From the NCBI GenBank assembly GCA_944322685.1, contig CALUPP010000046.1:1-35604 (forward strand): a DNA stretch of 35,604 nt, given 5' to 3'. The stretch is from Candidatus Gastranaerophilales bacterium. Lineage in GTDB: Bacteria; Cyanobacteriota; Vampirovibrionia; Gastranaerophilales; Gastranaerophilaceae. The translations under genes and the position numbers were made by a program. Positions 25,389-31,684 of this stretch are shown here, piece after piece (position 1 is the first letter of the stretch; each line of letters opens with the position of its first letter). The notes below the pieces were generated by a model, which was not told the origin of the DNA, searched no databases, and saw only the letters and a list, made by a program, of their open reading frames with translations.

Positions 25389-25880
25389 AATTTTTGAGAA
25401 ATTTCAGCGAGAAATCCGGTAAGAATCACTGCGAAAATTGAAAAAATGGACTTCAAAATCGCAGCTTAAGCTTTTCCGATCATATAAGTACGAAAATCTT
25501 CCCAAAAAGCAACTAATGCCCAGCCAGGTTGGGCTATCAGCCTAACAGCGTCAGGTGTTCTAGCTGTTGGGGCGGATTTAATCTATTTGACAAACCCCTC
25601 CAAAAAGGCCGGCCTCCCTCATCGCGGAGGGGAAAAGTCTCAAAATACCCCTCACTGCCCAAAAATTACCCCTAACCCGGCTTTCTCCGGCAAGTGGCGT
25701 GGGATATTAATTAAAGTGAATCCGTTCCCCTTACCTCTTTTTCTGCCGCTTGGGTGATATTTGAAGATGGGATGATTAATACGAATTTATAGAGCGAGGA
25801 ATATAAACAAATAAGAACAAAAATGGGTGCAAATTGTAACTTGCACCCGATTTCTTAAAAATGCGCATGTTATTGTATTT
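25389..25880. other. Gene-free region with palindromic remnants
   Basis: I see no gene in either strand. The left part has GTTGGGC-TATCA-GCCTAAC (about 25528-25546), related to GTTGGG...CCCAAC at 35264-35282. A hairpin CCCCTCC...GGAGGGG spans 25595-25632 and encloses GGCCGGCC. The stretch 25649-25695 is C-rich and resembles the noncoding GGAGAGGGTCGGGTGAGGG near 10652 in reverse orientation. The right end holds a minus-strand terminator. Confidence 0.55.
25825..25848 (-). terminator. Rho-independent terminator of the small helical gene
   Basis: GGGTGCAA and TTGCACCC form a perfect 8-bp stem around an 8-nt loop. On the minus strand it is followed by ATTTTTGTT. It lies 33 bp after the stop of the gene at 25881. 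Confidence 0.7.
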
Positions 25881-26063
25881 TTAGTACATTTCAAGCCCTC
25901 TGTAAAGAGTTCTTGCCTGATTTGCTGTGGATTCAAGCATTTTCTCAAGAATATTTTCCACAAAAATCCGGACTTTTTTAATATCTTCCTGAAGTTTTAA
26001 ATAATTTTCTTCTTCAAGTTTTTTTAAGGCTAATTTAAACTTGTAAAAATCAAAACCGTACAT
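25881..26063 (-). CDS. Small helical protein, 60 residues
   Basis: The predicted product is almost wholly alpha-helical and charged (KLALKKLEEENYLKLQEDIKK, then VENILEKMLESTANQARTLY), with a heptad-like spacing of Leu, Ile and Val that suggests a short coiled coil. It has no signal peptide or membrane segment. A GGGAG site lies 10 nt upstream of the ATG and a good terminator follows the stop, so this looks like a genuine single-gene transcript. I do not recognise a family. It could be a regulatory or scaffold peptide, but nothing in the context points to a role. Confidence 0.65.
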   Translation of the reverse strand: MYGFDFYKFKLALKKLEEENYLKLQEDIKKVRIFVENILEKMLESTANQARTLYRGLEMY

Positions 26064-26263
26064 AATAAATACTCCCTTTATTTACTTTCATTGACAATAT
26101 TTATATCGGCAATTCGGCGTATAAACTTTAGTATATTATGATAGATATTTACATTTATTTACAATGGAAGAACGGATTATTTTCAAAAATAGTATAAAAA
26201 ATAGCAAAAAATCCTCCAATTTGCATATTTTATTTGTAAGAAGCGGTTGATTGCACAAAAAAG

Positions 26264-26272
26264 TGCTATAAT
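26264..26272 (+). promoter_or_regulatory. Extended -10 promoter of the SH3-like gene
   Basis: TGCTATAAT is a perfect extended -10. Only 7 nt separate it from the ATG at 26280, so the predicted transcription start is the A of the start codon. Confidence 0.55.
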
Positions 26273-26279
26273 TTTTGTT

Positions 26280-26930
26280 ATGAAGAATTTTTTACTTATT
26301 TTGTTTTTTATGCTTGCATTTGCCGGGATTTGTTATGCATCTGTAATGCCTACATACATTTCGACGGTGCCGAAGAACGTTTACGGCTTTTTGCAGATGG
26401 ACAAAACCTTTGTTATTCACGAAGAACCGCAAGAAAATTCGCAAATTTTGGGAAACGCAGCCTGGAGCGAAGAAAAAGTGGAAATAAACGGCAAAAAATC
26501 TTATCCGGCCCAGGTATTCAGCGTTTTTGTTCCCAAAAATAACTATGCGTTTTGTTATGTGATGGATGAAGAAAACGGGTATTATAAAATCATATATGAC
26601 AAGAAAAACGGGCTCATGGGCTGGGTAAAACCGGCGAAACCCGATGATTTTTGGACATTGAAAGAGTTTTATACGTATTTTGGCAAGAAAAACAGCCTTT
26701 ATTATTTAAAAGACGTGGATGTCCGCACGAGAAACCTGAGAAGCGCGCCATCAGAAACCGCACAGGCAATCGGCGGGTTTAATATCACGAAAAATATCAA
26801 ACTGGTTCTGATAAAAGGCAACTGGGCGCTGGTTTCTATTATTGACTACGAGGGAACAGTCCCGAAAACCGGGTTTATAAAATGGCGTGATGCCGATGGA
26901 GCGGTGCTTTTGTTCCCGAAAATGGACTAA
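26280..26930 (+). CDS. Exported SH3-like domain protein
   Basis: This 216-residue protein has a signal peptide (MKNFLLILFFMLAFAGICYA, cleavage about residue 20). The mature part looks like two bacterial SH3 (SH3b)-like beta domains. The first spans KTFVIHEEPQENSQILGNAA to YYKIIYDKKNGLMGWVKP, and the second runs from VRTRNLRSAPSETAQAIGGF to NWALVSIIDYEG, ending KTGFIKWRD. RSAPS...IG..N and W.L....G..G(F/W)(I/V) are typical SH3b turns. Such domains often bind peptidoglycan; that is an inference here. The frame is open upstream to 26247, but the ATG at 26280 gives the proper signal peptide. It is convergent with the aldolase gene. Confidence 0.72.
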   Translation: MKNFLLILFFMLAFAGICYASVMPTYISTVPKNVYGFLQMDKTFVIHEEPQENSQILGNAAWSEEKVEINGKKSYPAQVFSVFVPKNNYAFCYVMDEENGYYKIIYDKKNGLMGWVKPAKPDDFWTLKEFYTYFGKKNSLYYLKDVDVRTRNLRSAPSETAQAIGGFNITKNIKLVLIKGNWALVSIIDYEGTVPKTGFIKWRDADGAVLLFPKMD

Positions 26931-26980
26931 ACGCAGAAAAACGCGTAAAATCGTTCTTTTTAGGCCGCAATAACGAGCTT

Positions 26981-27637
26981 TTATGCCTTACCCATCAATT
27001 TTCGCAATTCGTAGATTTCATCGATATCTTTTTGGGACAAATCATGCGAACCGCCCAGAATAATTGAGTTTAAGTAAATCTGAGCGTAGGTTTCCGCGGT
27101 TTCCATCTTGTAATATGCGTCTTTGATGTCCTTTCCGCCTATGATTATGCCGTGATTCGCCATCAAAACCGCGTCATGACGGTCAAAAAACTTAGATGTA
27201 AAGTTTACAAGGTCGTCAGATGAGGGCATTGCGTATTCAGCCAGCGGAATTTCGCCAAAATAGAAAATATTTTCGGAAATAATCGGTTTTGACAGCGGAA
27301 TATGCGCAACCGCAAACGAAGAAACATAAGGCGCATGACAGTGAATGATTGCGTTGATGTCGGGCCTCATTTCATAGATTTTTGCGTGAAGATGTTTTTC
27401 TGACGAGGGTTTTTTGCTGCCTTTAACGAGATTTGAGCTAAAATCCATAATAACAACATCCTCAGGCCTCAAATATCCCAAAGCCGAGCCCGATGCAGAG
27501 ATCATTATGTTTTTCCCGAGCCTTACGCTTATGTTCCCGGAGGTTCCGGGTGTAAGGTTCTTTTTTCCCAATCTGCGGGAATACTTGACGATTGATAACA
27601 GATTTTTAAATTCATACAAATTCATGATTTTTATCAT
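26981..27637 (-). CDS. Class II aldolase/adducin-family protein
   Basis: This 218-residue cytoplasmic protein matches the zinc-dependent FucA/AraD fold. It has the phosphate-binding TPGTSGNISVR segment (29-39), the ISASGSALGYL loop, catalytic Glu in KPSSEKHLH (E80), zinc ligands H99 and H101 in IIHCHAPY, and H162 in MANHGII. The KPSSE form is like L-fuculose-1-phosphate aldolase, but the family also includes rhamnulose-phosphate aldolases, ribulose-5-phosphate epimerases and MtnB dehydratase, so the substrate is open. An alternative ATG at 27625 lies 7 nt after TATGAT, again a leaderless arrangement. No sugar-pathway genes are adjacent. Confidence 0.85.
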   Translation of the reverse strand: MIKIMNLYEFKNLLSIVKYSRRLGKKNLTPGTSGNISVRLGKNIMISASGSALGYLRPEDVVIMDFSSNLVKGSKKPSSEKHLHAKIYEMRPDINAIIHCHAPYVSSFAVAHIPLSKPIISENIFYFGEIPLAEYAMPSSDDLVNFTSKFFDRHDAVLMANHGIIIGGKDIKDAYYKMETAETYAQIYLNSIILGGSHDLSQKDIDEIYELRKLMGKA

Positions 27638-27656
27638 ACCAAAGTTTAGGATAAAA

Positions 27657-27665
27657 TGGTATAAT
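27657..27665 (+). promoter_or_regulatory. Extended -10 promoter of the sigma factor gene
   Basis: TGGTATAAT is a perfect extended -10, with about 13 nt of predicted leader before the ATG at 27686 that includes AGGAA. Confidence 0.5.
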
Positions 27666-27685
27666 GTAAAAGCAGGAATTAGAGT

Positions 27686-28480
27686 ATGGTTTCAGAGACA
27701 TACATAAATTATGATGAGGTTGCACAGTGGCTTGAGGAATACCGCAAGCTCAAAATCTCCACTAAAAAGACGCAAATGCAAAATTTAATCGCAATTGCGT
27801 GCATGCCTCTTGTAAAAAAAATCGCCCATACTCTCGCAAGAAGAAGCACCGACCCTATTGAGGATATTATTCAGGTCGGAAGCGTCGGACTTTTGAAAGC
27901 AATAAGACTTTATGACGCTGGCGTCAGCAAAAACTTCAAAAGTTACGCAATGTATATGATTACCGGGGAAATTCGGCATTATTTGCGGGATAAAGCCTCT
28001 ATGATTAAAGCGCCGCGCGCAATTCAGGAGCTTGCATATCGCGTGCAGAAAATCAGCGCCGAACTTGCTGATGAAATCGGCGAAAAGCCCACTGATTCTG
28101 AAATTGCGGATAAAATGGACTTGCCGATACAAAAAGTCACGGAAGCTATTGAAGTGGATAGGAGAAAACATCCAATTTCGCTTGATCAGCTTGCTTTTAC
28201 AACAGAAGAAGAATACGCGACCTGGGGCGACCAAATAGCGGATTTGAGCTATCAAAATCTGCAAAATTTTCAAGAAGACAGAATTTTGCTGGCAGAATCG
28301 TTAAAAAATCTTGACAAAACGTACAAAGATGTTATTGATATGATATATTTTCAGGAAATGAGCCAGATGCAGGTGGCGGAAAAGCTCGGAATATCGCAAA
28401 TGCAGATATCCCGCCGGATAAGAAAGGCGCTGCATATGCTTTTTGAGATGATTAGAGAGAAAAAAGATGAGTGCAATTGA
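27686..28480 (+). CDS. Alternative RNA polymerase sigma factor, SigB/F/G type
   Basis: This is a group 3 sigma-70 factor of 264 residues without region 1.1. Region 2 spans about 30-105 (DPIEDIIQVGSVGLLKAIRLYD, then FKSYAMYMITGEIRHYLRD), region 3 about 110-165 (KAPRAIQELAYRV, EKPTDSEIADKM) and region 4 about 200-258, with the helix-turn-helix MSQMQVAEKLGISQMQISRR. The sequence style is that of the SigB/SigF/SigG subfamily. Its stop overlaps the start of the prepilin peptidase by 14 bases, so the two are translationally coupled. In cyanobacteria a SigF of this class controls pilus genes, and the linkage here suggests a similar role. No anti-sigma gene is adjacent. Confidence 0.92.
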   Translation: MVSETYINYDEVAQWLEEYRKLKISTKKTQMQNLIAIACMPLVKKIAHTLARRSTDPIEDIIQVGSVGLLKAIRLYDAGVSKNFKSYAMYMITGEIRHYLRDKASMIKAPRAIQELAYRVQKISAELADEIGEKPTDSEIADKMDLPIQKVTEAIEVDRRKHPISLDQLAFTTEEEYATWGDQIADLSYQNLQNFQEDRILLAESLKNLDKTYKDVIDMIYFQEMSQMQVAEKLGISQMQISRRIRKALHMLFEMIREKKDECN

Positions 28481-29456
28481 AATAACCCTGCTCGTGTGGG
28501 TTTTTGTTATGGCAATATGCCTGGGAAGTTTTTTAAATGTCGTAATTTTGCGCGGTTTTAGCGGAGAATCAATAGTTCTTCCGCCCTCAAAATGCCCTCA
28601 TTGCGGGCATAAGCTCGCTCCGTGGGACAATATCCCGGTAATTTCGTTTTTAGCGTTAAAAGGCAAATGCAGATATTGTAAAGAAAAAATAAGCATTCAA
28701 TATCCGCTCGTAGAGCTATTTACAGCCCTAATTGTCACCGGAATTTACCTGAAATACGGTTTTAGCTGGAATACGCTGTTTTTGACGGCAGCTGCTGCGT
28801 TATGCATTGTGATGGCCGTGTGCGATATCAAAGAGCGCGTTATTTTTGACGTGCATGCATATATTTTGGGCGTTTTGGGGCTGGTTTACAACTTTTTCAA
28901 CATTGCCGGCTCAAATCATACAAAAATCACGCTTTTTCTTGCCGGAATCAAGATAACAATCTGGCAATCTTTTATTTACGCGATTCTCGGGCTCATTGTC
29001 GGGGTTGTTGTCATGGAAATTTTGGCTAGAATTCCGCAAATTTTCATCAAAAAACGCGCTTTTGGCGAGGGCGATTCATATATTGCGGGCGCATTGGGCG
29101 CATTTTTCGGCATAACGAACCTTATTCTCATTATCGGGTTCGGCCTTGTTTTTCAGGTTGTTATTATTCTTCCGATGTTTTTGTACAAGCTTATAAAAGA
29201 GAAAAATTATAAACTTGTGACGGCTTTGGTGCTTTTTATCTTGTTGTTTTCATTGATTGCGTTCGGAAATTATTACGACGCGCTCGGCGACGGTTGGTTT
29301 TATTGGTTTGCGGTTGCTTTGCTCGCCTCAATCGGATATTATTGCTGTCGTGCGTTGATGATTGGCGCAAAAGAGGGAAAAAGCCTTACTTATCTTCCTT
29401 TTGGGCCTGCTTTGATTCTCGGAGCATTTTTTGTTATGTTTTTGGCCGGAGTTTAG
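28467..29456 (+). CDS. pilD: Type IV prepilin leader peptidase / N-methyltransferase
   Basis: PilD is an inner-membrane aspartic protease that cleaves prepilin leaders and methylates the new N-terminus. The 329-residue protein has the N-terminal GSFLNVVILR segment, then the cytoplasmic domain with the two CxxC pairs C43/C46 and C68/C71. The proposed catalytic aspartates are D120 (in VCDIKERVIFD) and D203 in the FGEGD motif (GxGD family). Multiple membrane segments follow, and the C-terminus extends past the usual end with at least two more. The ATG lies inside the sigma factor gene (14-base overlap). A bidirectional terminator follows. Together with pilT it indicates type IV pili. Confidence 0.95.
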   Translation: MSAIEITLLVWVFVMAICLGSFLNVVILRGFSGESIVLPPSKCPHCGHKLAPWDNIPVISFLALKGKCRYCKEKISIQYPLVELFTALIVTGIYLKYGFSWNTLFLTAAAALCIVMAVCDIKERVIFDVHAYILGVLGLVYNFFNIAGSNHTKITLFLAGIKITIWQSFIYAILGLIVGVVVMEILARIPQIFIKKRAFGEGDSYIAGALGAFFGITNLILIIGFGLVFQVVIILPMFLYKLIKEKNYKLVTALVLFILLFSLIAFGNYYDALGDGWFYWFAVALLASIGYYCCRALMIGAKEGKSLTYLPFGPALILGAFFVMFLAGV

Positions 29457-29479
29457 AAAGACGCACAAAAAAACTAATA

Positions 29480-29513
29480 AAAAGCCGCCCATTTTAGATT
29501 CAGAGCGGCTTTT
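29480..29513. terminator. Bidirectional terminator between pilD and the glutaredoxin
   Basis: AAAAGCCGC and GCGGCTTTT form a 9-bp stem with A and T runs on both sides, so it can serve both convergent genes. Confidence 0.8.
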
Positions 29514-29530
29514 TACGGCAATTTTCAAAA

Positions 29531-29764
29531 TTATCGGAATAATTTTTCCTCATATTCAATAATATCGTCCGATTCGTAAAGTTTTACATCGTTTTCGGCA
29601 TCATAAAGGAACGGAACCTGCTGTTTTTTGCCGAGTTTTACAAGCATTTCGAGGTTTTTCGGGTCTTCAATGCTGTGTTTTTCATATTTTATGTTGTGTT
29701 CATCAAAATATTTCATAACCCTGCGAGAATGAGGGCATGTGTCCAAAATATACAATTCTTGCAT
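29531..29764 (-). CDS. Glutaredoxin-like protein, 77 residues
   Basis: This small thioredoxin-fold protein starts MQELYILDTCPHSRRVMKYF. The active site is C10-P-H-S13, so it is monothiol-like rather than CxxC. The cis-proline loop is QQVPFLYD, and the C-terminal ESDDIIEYEEKL helix is also typical of glutaredoxins and GST N-domains. The frame is open upstream, but the ATG at 29764 is right: an AGGAG site lies 6 nt before it and the fold begins there. It probably exchanges thiols or handles glutathione-type adducts; the partner is unknown. It is downstream of the nucleotidyltransferase gene on the same strand, about 130 bp away. Confidence 0.85.
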   Translation of the reverse strand: MQELYILDTCPHSRRVMKYFDEHNIKYEKHSIEDPKNLEMLVKLGKKQQVPFLYDAENDVKLYESDDIIEYEEKLFR

Positions 29765-29891
29765 AATTTCTCCTTTTTCTTTTATTATAGAGAAATTTTT
29801 TAGGAAAAAATTACCCGAAAATACCGTTTTTTTATTATTTTTATTAAAACCGGCAACCCGCGGCTCAACGCAGCTTCCGGCCGGGATTTTT

Positions 29892-30824
29892 TCAATTAAT
29901 TTCCAAAAACGAAACAAAATCGTCCTCAAAAAAGTCAGAACGCCTGTAAAAAATCCGGCTTCTCAGGGTATTTCTGTAAATAAAGGGCTTCAGCCGGTAG
30001 CGAACATCGTAAATATCCGCAAAATAGGGGATATTCAGCCTTTGAAAACCCTTTTTTATCCGCTCAAAACCACGCTCCGTGTAATTTCCCTCAAAAATCA
30101 GGTCAATATCCGAAAACTCTCCGCAGCTGCCGTCTGTTCTGGAGCCGAATATCCTTACGATTTTTACGGACTTGTTTTTTTTAAGAAATTTGATTATTTC
30201 TTCGTAATATCGTTTTTTTAGCCCGAAAAGGGCTTTGGGCGCAGTTTTTAGGGCAGAAATCGGAGGATTTTCAACGGTTTTTACATCATGCGAAAATTTT
30301 TCGTAAAATTCGTCCAAAACCCCGAAATATTCGGCCTTGAGGTGCTTGGCATGCTCATTATTGTTGTAAAATTCGACGGAAAAACCGATAATTTCATGAC
30401 AAACACCGCTATTTTCAATAAACCCGCACTTTTTCGCTTCTTCAATTACCTCCGAGGGTAACAAAACCGCTTTTCCGCCTGATTTTAGGCGTTTTTTAAG
30501 GATTCTTATCATCCTGTCAAAAAGATGCAACAGGGCAAAGCTTCTTGAGGCGTTGTCCTGCGGACAAAAACGCTTAAAATCGCGATATAGCGGTACAAAC
30601 CCCTCAATAAACCGTGTTTTCCAGGCGGGAAGCCCCATAGAGCGCTCAATATATTCTTCATCAAAATCAAAAATTTGCGAAACCGCCCCGCTCTCCGGCG
30701 GTTTTGAATCATTCCGGATGTTTTCGCATTCCCAAAGCGGTTTTTTTTTCGTCTGATTTGCCCGGCAAGCCGAATGAAACGCTCCGAACAAGAAAATGTT
30801 CAAAAAATTCGTTAAATTGTTCAA
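29892..30824 (-). CDS. HI0074-like/nucleotidyltransferase fusion, probable 3' part of a split gene
   Basis: The C-terminal 110 residues are an MNT-type nucleotidyltransferase: FGSRTDGSCGEFSDID fits GSx10DxD exactly (G227-S228, D239, D241), with a third acidic site near D270-D273. The middle (about 78-178: YRDFKRFCP, LHLFDRMIRILKKRL, PSEVIEEAKKCGF) resembles the HI0074-type helical substrate-binding/HEPN fold, but lacks the RNase Rx4-6H motif. The only start before residue 63 is TTG at 30824, with no ribosome binding site. The gene upstream overlaps by 116 bp in another frame. An A9 run (30741-30749) lets the two frames join with a one-base change, so this is likely the 3' half of one gene. 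Confidence 0.7.
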   Translation of the reverse strand: MNNLTNFLNIFLFGAFHSACRANQTKKKPLWECENIRNDSKPPESGAVSQIFDFDEEYIERSMGLPAWKTRFIEGFVPLYRDFKRFCPQDNASRSFALLHLFDRMIRILKKRLKSGGKAVLLPSEVIEEAKKCGFIENSGVCHEIIGFSVEFYNNNEHAKHLKAEYFGVLDEFYEKFSHDVKTVENPPISALKTAPKALFGLKKRYYEEIIKFLKKNKSVKIVRIFGSRTDGSCGEFSDIDLIFEGNYTERGFERIKKGFQRLNIPYFADIYDVRYRLKPFIYRNTLRSRIFYRRSDFFEDDFVSFLEIN

Positions 30825-31203
30825 AAATCTTTAAATAAACCGGATTCAAAAGCATTTCCGCAGACTTTGATGAAACCGAAAAGCCATCATGTTTCAAATC
30901 CGACAACGCGTTAACAAGATTGAAAAATTCATACCCGAAATCTGTGATTTTAAAATTTAAAATGTACAAAATCGTGCTTTTTTCGGTTTTTACGGTCAAA
31001 CCGCTGTTAAAAAACAGGTATGTAAAAAGTTTTATTGTTTTTTTTGTAAAAAAATAATATTTTCTTAAAAATTCGGCAATTTCGCTTTCAGAAAAGGCCG
31101 CCGGGCGGTTTTTAGCCTGCCGGAATTCTTTCAAAAAATTCCGAAAGCTTCTTTTATAGTTTTTTTGGTAATAATTTTCCCAATTTTTGATTTTTTCAGC
31201 CAT
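30709..31203 (-). CDS. Helical HEPN/HI0074-like domain protein, probable 5' part of the split gene
   Basis: This 164-residue frame is helical and basic, with FSESEIAEFLRKYYFFTKKTIKLF resembling the helix pair of HI0074-type nucleotidyltransferase-associated proteins, and YEFFNLVNALSDLKHD later. No catalytic motif is visible. After D151-E-K-K the frame runs into the A9 tract (30741-30749) and ends ten codons later. One A fewer would carry it into the downstream frame at P29, making one protein of 436 residues. I chose the ATG at 31203; a TTG at 31224 is possible. There is no clear ribosome binding site, but TAATAAT lies 6 nt upstream. It may be an intact short gene, a phase-variable gene, or a recent pseudogene. 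Confidence 0.6.
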   Translation of the reverse strand: MAEKIKNWENYYQKNYKRSFRNFLKEFRQAKNRPAAFSESEIAEFLRKYYFFTKKTIKLFTYLFFNSGLTVKTEKSTILYILNFKITDFGYEFFNLVNALSDLKHDGFSVSSKSAEMLLNPVYLKIFEQFNEFFEHFLVRSVSFGLPGKSDEKKTALGMRKHPE

Positions 31204-31258
31204 CTTTTTATTATTAATCAACAAATATGATGAATTGTAAATCTTTCAGGCGTTATTC

Positions 31259-31287
31259 TTGCGAAAAATGCCGATTGGTTCTACTAT
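31259..31287 (+). promoter_or_regulatory. Promoter of the LSFKG protein gene
   Basis: TTGCGA (31259-31264), a 17-bp spacer and TACTAT (31282-31287) form a good promoter 22 nt before the ATG. The leader is about 15 nt and carries the AAAGGGG ribosome binding site. Confidence 0.6.
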
Positions 31288-31309
31288 CCTTGTAGAAAGG
31301 GGTATTTAT

Positions 31310-31609
31310 ATGGCAATATCTGCAATCAGATTTTTTTCAAACTTAAATTCGCAAAAAGCATCCTTAAATCAAGCTCGCAGCCGGTCAAATGCGTCTTTGT
31401 CGTTCAAAGGCAATGACCAAAAAGAAATAAGACCCGGCGAGCCGGGATATGGAACCGGAAAAGGGCATTTTGAAACAAGAGCATGGGAAAACGCCTATCC
31501 TGACGACTGGGACGGCCCGACAAGCGGTGCCGGATACGACCCTGTGTGGGTTCCTGACAGATCGTCAAACAGCAGCTACGGCGGTTATTACGCAGGGAGC
31601 GGCGATTAA
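31310..31609 (+). CDS. Small Gly/Ser/Tyr-rich protein with LSFKG motif
   Basis: This 99-residue protein starts MAISAIRFFSNLNSQK, has the short motif ASLSFKGND at about 31-39, and continues with a low-complexity, Gly-, Ser-, Tyr- and Trp-rich tail (PGEPGYGTGKGHFETRAWEN to SSYGGYYAGSGD) that should be largely disordered. There is no standard signal peptide. Proteins with an N-terminal FKG motif are, as far as I recall, frequent in Gastranaerophilales, which supports the lineage guess, but I know no function for them. The gene is well framed: a TTGCGA-N17-TACTAT promoter, AAAGGGG ribosome binding site, and a terminator 23 bp after the stop. Confidence 0.7.
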   Translation: MAISAIRFFSNLNSQKASLNQARSRSNASLSFKGNDQKEIRPGEPGYGTGKGHFETRAWENAYPDDWDGPTSGAGYDPVWVPDRSSNSSYGGYYAGSGD

Positions 31610-31631
31610 AGATTATTTCGGGTTAGAAAAC

Positions 31632-31662
31632 AAAAAGATGCGTCTTTTGATGCATCTTTTTT
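31632..31662. terminator. Bidirectional terminator between the LSFKG gene and dnaE
   Basis: AAAAAGATGC pairs with GCATCTTTTT around a 10-nt loop, with T-runs on both strands. It ends the gene at 31310 and can end dnaE from the other side. Confidence 0.8.
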
Positions 31663-31684
31663 GTTAAAAATTGCCGTTTTTGCG

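Noticed and set aside
25954-25962. TTTTCCACA, a cyanobacterial-type DnaA box
   Set aside because: A single copy inside a small gene, without a cluster; expected by chance in this AT-rich sequence.
29892-31203. Classical HEPN-MNT toxin-antitoxin module
   Set aside because: The helical domains lack the Rx4-6H RNase motif and the gene order and fusion differ, so I describe it only as HI0074-like plus MNT.
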